A stretch of DNA of 64,000 nt from Balneolaceae bacterium UBA7797 (GCA_002480645.1 DLCN01000003.1:124001-188000), one strand, 5' to 3'; shown: positions 33,754 to 43,573, counted from the first letter of the stretch. A program made the numbers and translations. Notes: generated by a model not told the origin, from the sequence alone.

Positions 33754-36573
33754 TTACTTGATGAGAGTCATCGTTTTGGAAATATTGATCGGCGAACCTC
33801 CGTTTTGCGGGGTAGCTTGTAACCGGTAAATGTAAGTTCCACTGGCAAGCTGATCGGCATTAAAGGTCAGATCATGATTCCCGGAAGCCATAAGATCCTG
33901 ATCGATCAATGTAGCAACTCTTTGACCGCTCATTGTGTATACGATCAGGCTGACGTTACTATTTTGAGGTAATGTAAATGAGATATTAGTACTGGGATTA
34001 AATGGGTTCGGATAATTCTGATTCAACCTAAACTGAGCAGGATTGTCTCCCAATGGATTCGCTTCATTGGCTGTGCCAAGATTAAGTTGCCCAATAAACA
34101 TACCCCTGCCATGCGTTCCAACTGCAAGTACTCCGTCAACTGCACGATAATCAAGGTCAGCGATCACAGCCTTTCCAACAACATCAAGCGCTTCAGGTGT
34201 CCAGCTTGTGAGATTACCATTCAGTGCTGTGGTTGAGTATAATCCGGTGCTGGTACCAACAAAATAGATGGTGCCATTATTGGTGGGGGCAATGGCTGCA
34301 GCTCTTACCGAAGGCCCGTTTACACCTTCAAGTGTTCCGCCAACCGCTGTCCATGTTGCTCCGGCATCATCGGTATGAAAAACACTTTCCACATCATAAT
34401 TAGACATTACGACAAGTACCTCATCACCGTCTTCAGGATTCACTACAATGTCATGTACATAAGCTCCTGAATCGGCCTGAGGAATGGAGATATCAATCTC
34501 ACCATCCGAAGCTGTGATATCATCCATTCTCATGATCTTAGGAGGGAAATTAGCCGATATACCGCCGAAGTATAAACGATCGGATGGACTGGATGATGAA
34601 AATGCCAATGCGGTTATCGAATGATTGACTCCAACACTCACAGAAGTAAGTTTTTCCCAGCCTTCGGTTGTACCGTCAGGGTCAGAAGTGTTACGGGTGA
34701 GGGTAGTCATTGAATTGTTTCTCCAGAGGAAATTCCGTTCCGGATAGAAAACAAAGTTCTCATTGGTTGGATTAACTACAAACGGATGGATAAAGAGTTG
34801 GTTATTAGCATTCAAAGGGGCCACATACGACCAATTGAATGTAGAGCCGGTTGGGAAATTATAGTTCTGCTTAAGCAAAAAACCATTTTGGGCAGAAGTG
34901 AGCAGATAATTATCACCAACATAAGTAAAGGCACCATCTCCGGAGGACTCATCGGTGGAAACCCCATGATCACCAGTAAGACTATATTTGAAATAAAGTG
35001 TTCCGTTATCCTGAGCACCACCGGCAATTCTTGGGTCGTCCGCATCTGGGTGGATAGAGACCGTGTAGAACTGAGTTACATTATAGCCCTCTTCCCGTGT
35101 GATCCATGCCACAGGTTCGGCAGTTATATCATTGGTTACACTGATTCCGCCATCGTGTGCACTGAAAGCACGTTTCGGATCGGTTGGATCAAATACCAGA
35201 TTGTGTTGATCGGGGTGATGATTTCTATACTGACTTATGTCGTTATCCGTGTCATATCCACCGATCCAGTATTTATCCACATTATTTTCATCAACTGTCC
35301 CTGAAAATCCATCGTCAGAACGGAACAGGTTGGTTCCACCAAGGAAAACCACATCAGGATCGTTGGGTAATACTTTTACCAGTAAATTATATCCGCCCTG
35401 AGGGTTCAGGCTTCCAACATCACCCCCAAAATTAGGGATTCCATCAGTGCGTTCACTACTTACAATGGTTGGGGCATTACTTACATCAAACCTGAAAAGC
35501 GTAAGGCCGGATGCTCCGGATCCGGTATCAGTAAACACGTAAAAAATATTCTCATTGGATGGTGCTACACCAATTACACTTCGATAATGAGTGCCGGGGA
35601 AGCCCGATGGAGTAATGTCGGTCCAGCTTAGGCCGTCGTTGGTTGACATATAAACTCCGGGTGAGCTTGTTGAAGTTACTCCACTGAAAGGACTCGAAAC
35701 TACAGCATACAAAGTCCCGTCATCGGTTACGGCGATATCAGAATAAATGTGATTATTTACCTGACCCAGCACTAATGAAGTATTCAGGGCATCGTCGGTA
35801 GAACGGAACACTCCAAAAGCATTACTTGTAAAGAACATGGTTCCGGTAGTCGGGCTTATCACAATGTTTGAAATGAAATCAAACTGAGAAGAAAATCCGG
35901 TATCATTATCAGCGGTTCCGGCTAGCTGAAACCAGTTTTCACCATTATCTGTAGATTTGAAAATTCCCGAACCATAAAAATCACCTCCGCCTCCACGGGC
36001 ACCGGCCGATCCAAAAAATTCTGCAGTTGAATAATACCAGGTATCCGGATTTGAGGGGTGCTGAACAACGGCACTGACCCCAAGATTCTGATCCGGCTCC
36101 GATTTTGAATCCCAGCTAAGTCCACCGTCTGTGCTTTTCCAGATTCCACCAGATGCCCCGCCGGCAACGATCACGTCAGGATCTCTGCGATCTAAGGCAA
36201 TACCCCGGGTTCTGCCTCCAACATCATAAGGGCCAACCTCGGTCCATGTTATTTCATCACTGGCTGTTTTAGATTTTAAAAGAGCGCCACGATCCACCTT
36301 TCGGGCAAAATCAAGTTCCTTAGCTCTAATGCCTCGGGGAATTGAGTTGGTGGCCGGATCACGAAGCATATTAAAGAAATATTCTTGTCTTTGCTCCTGT
36401 GTTTTGGCTCGTTCTGCCGGATCTTCATGCTCTTCGCCGGCTTCAAAATGTTCTGCGTATTCCCCGTACGCTGATTCATTAAAATCCGAGAAATAGTACA
36501 ATCCGGTAACTATGGCCAACGAAAATAGTCCGAACAGTGCGATTACATACTTTTTAGAAAAAAAATGCTTCAT
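33754..36573 (-). CDS. BNR/sortilin-like beta-propeller protein with T9SS sorting domain
   Basis: A 939-residue secreted protein. A hydrophobic N-terminal segment (KKYVIALFGLFSLAIV) serves as signal or anchor. Repeats of the type GGIWKSTDGGLSWD, GIFKSTDNGENWF and VYMSTNDGLSWTD are Asp-box (BNR) blades as in sortilins and sialidases, making one or two propellers over about residues 110-830. The C-terminal 85 residues form a FlgD-Ig/type A sorting domain (NQNYPNPFNPSTNISF, LASGTYIYRL) for the type IX secretion system. Catalytic sialidase residues are not evident. It follows a small lipoprotein gene by 7 bases, so the two are co-transcribed. Confidence 0.9.
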   Translation of the reverse strand: MKHFFSKKYVIALFGLFSLAIVTGLYYFSDFNESAYGEYAEHFEAGEEHEDPAERAKTQEQRQEYFFNMLRDPATNSIPRGIRAKELDFARKVDRGALLKSKTASDEITWTEVGPYDVGGRTRGIALDRRDPDVIVAGGASGGIWKSTDGGLSWDSKSEPDQNLGVSAVVQHPSNPDTWYYSTAEFFGSAGARGGGGDFYGSGIFKSTDNGENWFQLAGTADNDTGFSSQFDFISNIVISPTTGTMFFTSNAFGVFRSTDDALNTSLVLGQVNNHIYSDIAVTDDGTLYAVVSSPFSGVTSTSSPGVYMSTNDGLSWTDITPSGFPGTHYRSVIGVAPSNENIFYVFTDTGSGASGLTLFRFDVSNAPTIVSSERTDGIPNFGGDVGSLNPQGGYNLLVKVLPNDPDVVFLGGTNLFRSDDGFSGTVDENNVDKYWIGGYDTDNDISQYRNHHPDQHNLVFDPTDPKRAFSAHDGGISVTNDITAEPVAWITREEGYNVTQFYTVSIHPDADDPRIAGGAQDNGTLYFKYSLTGDHGVSTDESSGDGAFTYVGDNYLLTSAQNGFLLKQNYNFPTGSTFNWSYVAPLNANNQLFIHPFVVNPTNENFVFYPERNFLWRNNSMTTLTRNTSDPDGTTEGWEKLTSVSVGVNHSITALAFSSSSPSDRLYFGGISANFPPKIMRMDDITASDGEIDISIPQADSGAYVHDIVVNPEDGDEVLVVMSNYDVESVFHTDDAGATWTAVGGTLEGVNGPSVRAAAIAPTNNGTIYFVGTSTGLYSTTALNGNLTSWTPEALDVVGKAVIADLDYRAVDGVLAVGTHGRGMFIGQLNLGTANEANPLGDNPAQFRLNQNYPNPFNPSTNISFTLPQNSNVSLIVYTMSGQRVATLIDQDLMASGNHDLTFNADQLASGTYIYRLQATPQNGGSPINISKTMTLIK

Positions 36574-36580
36574 TTAACCC

Positions 36581-36985
36581 TTACTGTTTAATCAATTCTA
36601 CAAGATTCCAATTTTCTTTATTTCGGTCACTTCCCATCATAGCCGGCATCTTCTTGATAACGGCACTGAAGGTGTCTCCTGCCGAAAGCTTTTCGAGCAT
36701 CAGGGTATCCAGCGATTCCGGTATGCTAAGCGACAATATCTTATCCAGGGCCAGAGGTTGTGTAGATGCTCCATACCCCAGTACTTCTTTGACTTTTACC
36801 TGAATGGTGGATCCCTCATCAGGAATTGAGACTACTTCAAGTAAACTGGAAATAGTACCTATATCCAATGGCTTTTGAAGCGCCGGAGTTCCGGCCGGAT
36901 CTTCTTTTGGTTTGTTTTTATTTGATGCACATCCGGCCGAAAAGACCAAAGCAGCAATCAAAATGAGAGAGTAGAGTCTTCTCAT
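36581..36985 (-). CDS. Small lipoprotein, co-transcribed with the BNR protein
   Basis: A 134-residue protein with a clear lipobox (FSAGC, Cys at about residue 19) and an Asn-Lys-rich spacer after it. The rest is a compact beta-rich domain (SLLEVVSIPDEGSTIQVKVKE looks like an OB-type or SH3-like strand pair). I do not recognise the family. It is first in a two-gene unit and lies 7 bases before the large T9SS cargo gene, so a helper or surface-anchoring role for that cargo is possible. Confidence 0.75.
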   Translation of the reverse strand: MRRLYSLILIAALVFSAGCASNKNKPKEDPAGTPALQKPLDIGTISSLLEVVSIPDEGSTIQVKVKEVLGYGASTQPLALDKILSLSIPESLDTLMLEKLSAGDTFSAVIKKMPAMMGSDRNKENWNLVELIKQ

Positions 36986-37070
36986 TTACAATAATGTTAA
37001 TTAGTTGGTTGATGCCCCAATATGGGAAATTAAAACTTATCAAACACCTTAAAATTATGATCAAAAACTG

Positions 37071-37078
37071 TAGTTTTG
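37071..37078 (+). promoter_or_regulatory. TAnnTTTG -7 box directly before the aminotransferase gene
   Basis: TAGTTTTG matches the Bacteroidota -7 consensus. It ends only four bases before the ATG at 37083, so the transcript would be leaderless or nearly so. No clear -33 TTTG is visible. Confidence 0.4.
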
Positions 37079-37082
37079 AGGT

Positions 37083-38276
37083 ATGAAAGCATTAGAACGA
37101 TTCAAAAAACACATAGCCCAGACAAGTGACGCTCCTATTGGATTGGAAATTGAACGGGCCGAAGGACCCTATTTATACACTAAAGATGGGCAAAGATTCA
37201 TCGATTTTATTTCAGGAATTGCAGTAAGCAGCCTCGGGCACAGACATCCGAAAGTAGTAGCTGCAGTGAAAGAACAAGTGGATCGTCATATGCATGTGAT
37301 GGTGTATGGCGAGTTCATTCAAAAGCCTCAACTGGATTTTGCTGAGTTATTAACCTCACAATTACCGGATACACTCGATCAGGTATATCTGGTGAATAGC
37401 GGTACGGAAGCCAATGAAGGGGCACTTAAACTGGCTAAAAAATCGACAGGAAGGTCAAAATTGGTAGCTTTTAAAAATAGTTATCACGGTGACACGCATG
37501 GATCATTAAGTGTTACGGGCAGGAATGTATATCGCGATCCGTATTTACCACTGTTGCCCGATGTTCACTTCTTAACCTTTAATGCTCTCGATGAGCTGGA
37601 TGTCATAGACTCGGAAATCGCAGCGGTGATCATGGAACCGATACAAGGGGAGGGAGGTATCGTTCCGGCGGAGAAGGAATGGCTGGAAGCAGTACGGGAA
37701 AGATGTGACGAAACAGGTGCATTATTGATCTTTGATGAGATCCAATCTGGTTTCGGGAGAACAGGTTCCTTGTTCGCTTTTGAACAGTATGGGGTCATTC
37801 CCGACATTATGAGTCTGGCAAAGGCGATGGGAGGAGGTATGCCGATTGGAGCGTTTGTAGCTTCATCAAAGATATTCCAGGCTTTTATGTATGATCCGCC
37901 TTTGAATCATGTAACCACTTTTGGCGGACATCCTGTAAGTTGTGCCGCTGCCTATGCAAACCTTAAAGAGTTGCTCGATGGAGATTATCTCTCTAATGCC
38001 CGGTTCATCGAACAGAGAGTCAGGGAAGTGTTAAAGGGCGATGGCATAATTGAGGTGAGAGGAAAAGGTGCCATGCTCGGCCTTCAGCTGGAAACAAAGG
38101 CATTAACACAGAAGGTAGTGGAGGATTGTTTTGATCAGGGTATTTTACTTGGCTGGACCTTGCACTCAGATACGTTGGTCAGATTAGCCCCTCCGCTGAT
38201 TATTGATCACGAAGTGTTGGATGAGGTACTTACATCGATCAGAGAAACTGTGAAAAAACATGTTGCCGGGGCATAG
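37083..38276 (+). CDS. Class III aminotransferase, GABA/acetylornithine type
   Basis: A 397-residue PLP enzyme. Class III motifs are present: LVNSGTEANEGALKLA, FKNSYHGDTHGSLS, LIFDEIQSGFGRTG with the PLP-ring Asp, and the Schiff-base Lys247 in SLAKAMGGG, followed by TTFGGHPVSCAAA. The family moves an omega-amino group to 2-oxoglutarate or pyruvate. Substrate is not decided by sequence: acetylornithine, GABA or ornithine are all possible. Because the next gene encodes a succinate-semialdehyde dehydrogenase, a GABA aminotransferase is the preferred reading. Confidence 0.88.
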   Translation: MKALERFKKHIAQTSDAPIGLEIERAEGPYLYTKDGQRFIDFISGIAVSSLGHRHPKVVAAVKEQVDRHMHVMVYGEFIQKPQLDFAELLTSQLPDTLDQVYLVNSGTEANEGALKLAKKSTGRSKLVAFKNSYHGDTHGSLSVTGRNVYRDPYLPLLPDVHFLTFNALDELDVIDSEIAAVIMEPIQGEGGIVPAEKEWLEAVRERCDETGALLIFDEIQSGFGRTGSLFAFEQYGVIPDIMSLAKAMGGGMPIGAFVASSKIFQAFMYDPPLNHVTTFGGHPVSCAAAYANLKELLDGDYLSNARFIEQRVREVLKGDGIIEVRGKGAMLGLQLETKALTQKVVEDCFDQGILLGWTLHSDTLVRLAPPLIIDHEVLDEVLTSIRETVKKHVAGA

Positions 38277-38339
38277 AAAATGGAACATTGAGCAGGTGAT
38301 AATGTTTTAATTAATTGAAAATATTAACACGGAGAACTC

Positions 38340-39701
38340 ATGAAGACTATTAATCCCGCAACAGGTAAAACAATTAGTGAATACGAAGAGACCCCATTTT
38401 CTGAGATCGAAACGATCATTGAACGGGCGAATTCAGCACAGCGAAGCTGGAAAGAAGAAAGCTTTGAAAGTCGCGCCACTTATCTGAAGAAAATTGCCGA
38501 ATTATTAAAGGACAGAAAACAGGCTTTAGCTGAGTTAATGGCAGAAGAAATGGGAAAGCCATTGAGTCAGGGTGTTGGAGAAGCTGAAAAATGTGCCTGG
38601 GTTTGCGAGTATTATGCAGAACATGCAGAAAAATTTCTATCCGAAGAGTCGGTAGAGACAGATGCTACTAAAAGCTATGTCGCTTTTAATCCGTTAGGGG
38701 TGGTTCTTGCGATCATGCCATGGAATTTTCCATTCTGGCAATTATTCAGATTTGCAGCACCGGCCCTGATGGCGGGTAACGGAGCACTTTTAAAACACTC
38801 TGCGAATACTACCGGAAGTGCGTTAATGATCGAAGAAATCATTCATCAGGCTGGGATCCCAAAGGATCTATTCCGAACGATAATCGTAGATAATGAACAT
38901 ATGAAGCCGGTGATTCAACATAATGGAATAGCTGCCGTTACATTAACCGGAAGTACCAGAGCGGGTAAGATCGTTGCTTCTCAGGCTGGAGAATCCTTGA
39001 AAAAATCAGTGTTGGAACTTGGCGGGAGTGATCCATATATCGTGTTAAAAGATGCTGATATCCAAAAAGCAGCTGAGACCTGTGTTACATCAAGGCTCAT
39101 AAATTCCGGTCAAAGTTGCATTGCCGCAAAGCGGTTTATTGTTGAAGAACCTGTTTATGATGAATTTCTGGAAGCGGTAAAAGAAGAGATGAGTAAAAAA
39201 ACCGTAGGTGACCCATTTGATGATCAAACTGAGGTTGGTCCGATGGCAAGGGTAGATCTTCGGGATGAATTGCATGATCAGGTTCAGCGTAGTATCAATG
39301 CCGGAGCAAAGCCCGTTCTTGGGTGTGAAAAACCGACCGGTGACGGAGCCTATTATCCGGTAAGTATACTTGCCGACGTAACTCCGGGGATGCCTGCTTT
39401 TGATGAAGAGTTGTTCGGTCCTGTTGCAGCGGTGATCAAAGCTTCTGACGAAAGAGAGGCCGTGACTCTGGCAAACAATAGTGAATATGGGTTAGGTGCA
39501 GCCATATTTTCAGGGGATGTAGAAAAGGCCGAAAATCTGGCTGCGAATTATCTGGAAGCGGGATGCTGTTTCGTGAATTCCTTTGTGAAATCAGATCCCA
39601 GAGTTCCATTTGGTGGGATCAAAAACTCTGGGTATGGTAGAGAGTTAGGTCTGTACGGAATCAGGGAATTTGTAAATACTAAGACTGTATGGGTAGATTG
39701 A
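38340..39701 (+). CDS. Succinate-semialdehyde dehydrogenase (aldehyde dehydrogenase family)
   Basis: A 453-residue NAD(P)-dependent aldehyde dehydrogenase. The catalytic Cys260 is in NSGQSCIAAKR and the base Glu226 in VLELGGSDP. IMPWNFPFWQLFR and TGSTRAGK also match, as does PFGGIKNSGYGRELG at the end. The short length and these motifs match the short SSADH (GabD/Sad-like) group, which oxidises succinate semialdehyde to succinate. It follows the aminotransferase after 63 bases with the same orientation, so the pair would convert GABA to succinate. Confidence 0.9.
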   Translation: MKTINPATGKTISEYEETPFSEIETIIERANSAQRSWKEESFESRATYLKKIAELLKDRKQALAELMAEEMGKPLSQGVGEAEKCAWVCEYYAEHAEKFLSEESVETDATKSYVAFNPLGVVLAIMPWNFPFWQLFRFAAPALMAGNGALLKHSANTTGSALMIEEIIHQAGIPKDLFRTIIVDNEHMKPVIQHNGIAAVTLTGSTRAGKIVASQAGESLKKSVLELGGSDPYIVLKDADIQKAAETCVTSRLINSGQSCIAAKRFIVEEPVYDEFLEAVKEEMSKKTVGDPFDDQTEVGPMARVDLRDELHDQVQRSINAGAKPVLGCEKPTGDGAYYPVSILADVTPGMPAFDEELFGPVAAVIKASDEREAVTLANNSEYGLGAAIFSGDVEKAENLAANYLEAGCCFVNSFVKSDPRVPFGGIKNSGYGRELGLYGIREFVNTKTVWVD

Positions 39702-39712
39702 ATTAGTTGATC

Positions 39713-41128
39713 TTACCGGGCTAACCGGTTGAGCATAGAACTGAATATGTATCCGTGAAAGGGAAGTATAGAATACCAATATAGTCTTCCGAAGAGTCCC
39801 TTTGGCCGGAAAGTGGCGGTCTGAATGAGCGTTCCATTTTTAATCCTGAAATCTAACCATGCTTCACCGGGTAATTTCATTTCTGCAAATAAGAGCAATC
39901 GTTTTTCTTCTTTATCGGCAAAAAGTACGCGCCAGAAATCAACAGCATCACCGGCATACAGGTCATTTTCATCCGTCCGGCCTCTGCGTAAGCCAACACC
40001 GCCGAATAATTTATCAATCGCTCCCCGGATCTTCCACAGCCAGTTTGCTGAGTACCAACCTACATTCCCACCAATTTTCCAGATCCGGTTAATGGTTTCT
40101 GTCTCGTCAGTTACTTTCTGTTCCCGTTTATCGATAAAGCAACCATGGGTGGGTACATCCAGAAAATCGGACACCTTGAATTTCATCCGTCCGCTAACCA
40201 TCGAGTCTTTCCAACTGGAAACTACCGCATTTGAATCGATCTTATTGAATGCTTTTTCCAGTGCTTCCTGATAACTGATGGGAGTTATATCTAATATTTT
40301 ATTGATACGATGGTCGTTGGCGATTACTTCGATCTTCATACTATCAACCAGTGAAACCGCGAGTTGATAGGAGGTGGATGTAATGAAATACAACCAGTAC
40401 GAGGATAATCGGGGAGTCATTACAGGTACAGTAAATATCCTTCGCTTAAGTCCTCTGGCTTTGGCATATCCGAGTAAAATTTGTTTATAGGAAAGAACAT
40501 CAGGGCCGGCAATATCAAAATGATCGTCATAAACTTTCTTCTCAAACAAACTTTTTGAAAGAAACGTGATCACATCCCTTATAGCGATAGGTTGAGATTT
40601 GGTCATTAACCATTTAGGCGCGATCATTACCGGTAGTTTTTCGGCCAGATCCCGGATGATCTCAAATGAAGCACTTCCGGAACCAATAATGATGCCGGCT
40701 CTTAATGCGGTGAAATGATAGATTCCCCTGGCTAATTCATCCTCCACATTTTTACGGGAGGCAAGATGTTCGGAAAGAGAATGGTCATTCACGATCCCAC
40801 TAAGGTAGATCACATGACGAACCTTGGTGTTGTTGAGGGCATTACGGAAATTAACGGCTGATCTATGTTCCATTTCCATGAAATCATCACTTGCCGTCAT
40901 GGAATGCACCAAATAATATGCCCCGTCAATATCGTCAGGGATATTCGATAAAGTTTCTTTTTTGAGAAGATCTAATTCAATGACCTCAATGGAATCTTCT
41001 ACCGATTCAGGGGCATGAAACCGGCGCTTATCGCGTACGCAACAGACCACATGATGTCCCTGCTCAACGAGTTTTGGAAGTAATCGTTTGCCGATGTAAC
41101 CGGTGGCTCCGGTAAGTAAAAGTTTCAA
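39713..41128 (-). CDS. Extended SDR-type NAD(P)-binding protein with C-terminal DUF2867
   Basis: A 471-residue protein in two parts. A Rossmann-fold NAD(P)-binding domain (residues 1-300) begins immediately with LLLTGATGYIGKRLL and has YYLVHSM and HVIYLSGIV. A DUF2867 domain follows (about 320-471) with WKIGGNVGWYSANWLWKIRG and GDAVDFWRV, a beta-rich START-like region. The start is TTG at 41126-41128: an in-frame stop lies just upstream and the Rossmann fold begins at once, so no ATG is possible. The function of this fusion family is not established. It is convergent with the dehydrogenase gene. Confidence 0.87.
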   Translation of the reverse strand: MKLLLTGATGYIGKRLLPKLVEQGHHVVCCVRDKRRFHAPESVEDSIEVIELDLLKKETLSNIPDDIDGAYYLVHSMTASDDFMEMEHRSAVNFRNALNNTKVRHVIYLSGIVNDHSLSEHLASRKNVEDELARGIYHFTALRAGIIIGSGSASFEIIRDLAEKLPVMIAPKWLMTKSQPIAIRDVITFLSKSLFEKKVYDDHFDIAGPDVLSYKQILLGYAKARGLKRRIFTVPVMTPRLSSYWLYFITSTSYQLAVSLVDSMKIEVIANDHRINKILDITPISYQEALEKAFNKIDSNAVVSSWKDSMVSGRMKFKVSDFLDVPTHGCFIDKREQKVTDETETINRIWKIGGNVGWYSANWLWKIRGAIDKLFGGVGLRRGRTDENDLYAGDAVDFWRVLFADKEEKRLLLFAEMKLPGEAWLDFRIKNGTLIQTATFRPKGLFGRLYWYSILPFHGYIFSSMLNRLAR

Positions 41129-41198
41129 ATATTTCCGTGTTTAATGATCTGACATCAATCACTACAAATATTTAGAAAACAGCATTCAGAATTCCTCT

Positions 41199-41960
41199 TT
41201 AAATTCCTTTTATCCACCCACCATCAACAGGAAGAGAAACACCGGTTATGTATCCTGCCCGTTTACTTGCTAAAAAAGTTACTGCAGCAGCGAACTCTTC
41301 AGGCTGGGCAATCCGGCCTAGTGGAATTTCTTTGGTCACTGAGCTAAGGTCAGGATTTTTTTCCATTAACCCTATAAGGCGATCTGTTTCCGTATAGCCC
41401 GGCATAACATTATTCACGGTAATGTTATAGGAACCTAGTTCGGTTGCCAAGGTCTTAACAAGACCAAGAAGAGATGCACGAACAGAATTCGACAATACCA
41501 ATCCATCCACGGGTTGTTTAACTGCTTGCGAGGTTATGGTGATGATGCGGCCCCATTTTCGCTTTTTCATTTCCGGAACTACGTGCTGAATCATAGCAAC
41601 AGTACTCTCTAAGAGTTGCTTATATGCATTTTGCCAGCTCTTAAGTGAATGCTCTTCAAAACTTCCAAAAGGAGGTCCACCGGTATTAGTTACCAAAATA
41701 TCAACGTGACCAAGTGTGTTGGGCACGGTATCCATGATGGCTTTTCGCCCTTTGATGGTGGTTACATCACCAACCGCAAAGTAAACCGAACTGCCGGTTT
41801 CTGAAATGATCTCGGCAGCAGCGGATGCGAGGTCTTCCTCCGTTCGGCTGCAAATTAGCACACTTGCACATTCACGGGCCAACTCTCTTGCCACCGCTTT
41901 TCCCAGACCTTTACTGGACGCCATTACCAGCGCTTTTTTCCCTTTTAATCCCAGATCCAT
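41199..41960 (-). CDS. SDR-family protein lacking the catalytic Tyr/Lys
   Basis: A 253-residue Rossmann-fold protein with the SDR nucleotide-binding outline (ASSKGLGKAVA at 14-24), NTGGPP in place of NNAG, and the late VDGGWIKG. The usual YxxxK is Ser157 and Arg161 (LSNSVRASLLGL), with Ser144 in the preceding TSQ motif. I recall a subgroup of FabG-like proteins with this LSN..R pattern, so it is a lineage feature and not damage. Normal dehydrogenase chemistry is doubtful. It follows the cupin gene by 3 bases. Confidence 0.85.
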   Translation of the reverse strand: MDLGLKGKKALVMASSKGLGKAVARELARECASVLICSRTEEDLASAAAEIISETGSSVYFAVGDVTTIKGRKAIMDTVPNTLGHVDILVTNTGGPPFGSFEEHSLKSWQNAYKQLLESTVAMIQHVVPEMKKRKWGRIITITSQAVKQPVDGLVLSNSVRASLLGLVKTLATELGSYNITVNNVMPGYTETDRLIGLMEKNPDLSSVTKEIPLGRIAQPEEFAAAVTFLASKRAGYITGVSLPVDGGWIKGI

Positions 41961-41963
41961 AGG

Positions 41964-42323
41964 TTATTTCTTTAAGTAATCATCAGTTCCATCTATCCAG
42001 TCTGCTCGTGGTGGGGCAAAAGTATCTATCTCTTCCACATCGCCGATCATGAGTGCCCGATGGGGGAGGTTGCCGGGAATGACTACAAGATCACCTGCAT
42101 GCAGATCCATCTCTTTTTCGCCGTTTTCCCCAAACCAGAAACGAATGGTACCCGAGAGAACCTGAGTTACCTGTTCATTTTCATGGTGGTGTAAGGGAAC
42201 CTCAAACCCATCTTTGAACTGCATTTTGGCAACCATAACCTGATCGCCATAAACCATTTTTCGCTTCATTGAAGGATTTACCTGTTCTTCAGGAACTTCA
42301 TCCCAATTAATTTTCTCAACCAT
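41964..42323 (-). CDS. Small cupin-domain protein
   Basis: A 119-residue single-domain cupin. The first metal motif PLHHHENEQVTQVLSG and the second motif region LVVIPGNLPHRALM are visible, with His ligands in HHHENE and NLPH. Such proteins bind Fe or Mn and act as dioxygenases, isomerases or ligand sensors. The substrate is unknown. It is the first gene of a two-gene unit with the atypical SDR, only 3 bases apart, so both probably serve one pathway. Confidence 0.88.
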   Translation of the reverse strand: MVEKINWDEVPEEQVNPSMKRKMVYGDQVMVAKMQFKDGFEVPLHHHENEQVTQVLSGTIRFWFGENGEKEMDLHAGDLVVIPGNLPHRALMIGDVEEIDTFAPPRADWIDGTDDYLKK

Positions 42324-42547
42324 TCTAAACCGATATTGTTTTTCAGGAAGGTGAAGTATTTATCGGATAAGCACAATAGCAATAAATTTAAAAAAATGTA
42401 TATCGTAGCAGAATTCTGGTATCAAAAGCTACTATTTTGCAAAATCCGGTAACTATTTATTCTCCCCTGAGTATGCATATTAATGCACTAAATGCATTTA
42501 ATTCGATATATTATTAGTCTTATAACTCAGAACTTAAGTTCAGTGAT

Positions 42548-43573
42548 ATGAAATCGACGCTCACTCTGTTAAAAAATCTGGTACTGTCTGTAATACTGGC
42601 GGGTATTTTTGTTGCTTGTGGAAATGACAATTCCGGCAAAAAAATTGAAGTAGAACTAATTGAAGCAAAGACTGAACTACCGGCAAAGGTCCGTTTGTTC
42701 TACAAAGTTGATCTGGGAGAGGATAATCTGTTCGAGACATTAACCCCCGCCAATTTTGAGATCTATGAAGACGGGAGTCTGATTTCTTCCCTTGAATCTC
42801 AGGCTCAGATCCAGAAAGAAAGTGGCGAGTTTTTGTTTTCATCTATTCTGTTACTCGACCTGAGTGGCAGTGTATTAAATGGAACAGAACTACCCAGAGT
42901 TAAAAGTGCGGCTATAGATTTTGTTGAATCGGTGATGCCGGTTTCTTCCGATGCTCATTATGGGGCAAAAGAAATGGCAGTTTATTGGTTTGACGGGGAA
43001 GAAGACATACACGAATTGGTTTCATTCAGCCCGAACAGAAATACCATAATAGATGGGATCAATTCAATAACAGAAGATATCAGTGCTGATAATTCCACGA
43101 ATCTGAATGGAGCGATCATTCAGGGGTTAGCGGTTGTCGACGCCCGGTTAGCTCAATCACGACTCAATCCAAATATTTCTACTGCCGGCTCCATGGTCAT
43201 CTTTACAGATGGAACGGATCAGGCCGGACGGGTTAAAACCACAGAAGCCCAAAAAGCAGTAAACAATGCCAGTAACGAGCACTCCATTTTTACCATTGGC
43301 CTTGGTGCCGAGATCGATGAAGAGGTGTTAAAGAATTTTGGCAGGGATGGATACGAACTGGCAGAGAATTCTTTTGATCTGAATACGTCGTTTCTTTCCG
43401 TAGCCCAGAAGGTGGAAAGCGAAGCAAATTCCTATTATGTGCTGGAATATTGTTCACCCAAAAGATCCGGTCAACACACCATCCAGCTGCGTGTAAACTA
43501 TGAGAAGATGTTTGGAAGCTTTTCAACCAAATTTACGGCTCAGGATTTTACCGGTGGTTGTACCATAGACTAG
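42548..43573 (+). CDS. VWA-domain lipoprotein
   Basis: A 341-residue protein with a lipoprotein signal (FVACG, Cys24). A beta-sandwich-like stretch (about 35-95) leads into a von Willebrand A domain (about 97-300) with a complete MIDAS start, DLSGS with Asp104, Ser106 and Ser108, and FTDGTDQAGR later. VWA domains bind proteins through a metal ion. It probably sits in the outer membrane and acts in protein-protein contact. No chaperone AAA+ partner (MoxR) is nearby. Confidence 0.85.
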   Translation: MKSTLTLLKNLVLSVILAGIFVACGNDNSGKKIEVELIEAKTELPAKVRLFYKVDLGEDNLFETLTPANFEIYEDGSLISSLESQAQIQKESGEFLFSSILLLDLSGSVLNGTELPRVKSAAIDFVESVMPVSSDAHYGAKEMAVYWFDGEEDIHELVSFSPNRNTIIDGINSITEDISADNSTNLNGAIIQGLAVVDARLAQSRLNPNISTAGSMVIFTDGTDQAGRVKTTEAQKAVNNASNEHSIFTIGLGAEIDEEVLKNFGRDGYELAENSFDLNTSFLSVAQKVESEANSYYVLEYCSPKRSGQHTIQLRVNYEKMFGSFSTKFTAQDFTGGCTID

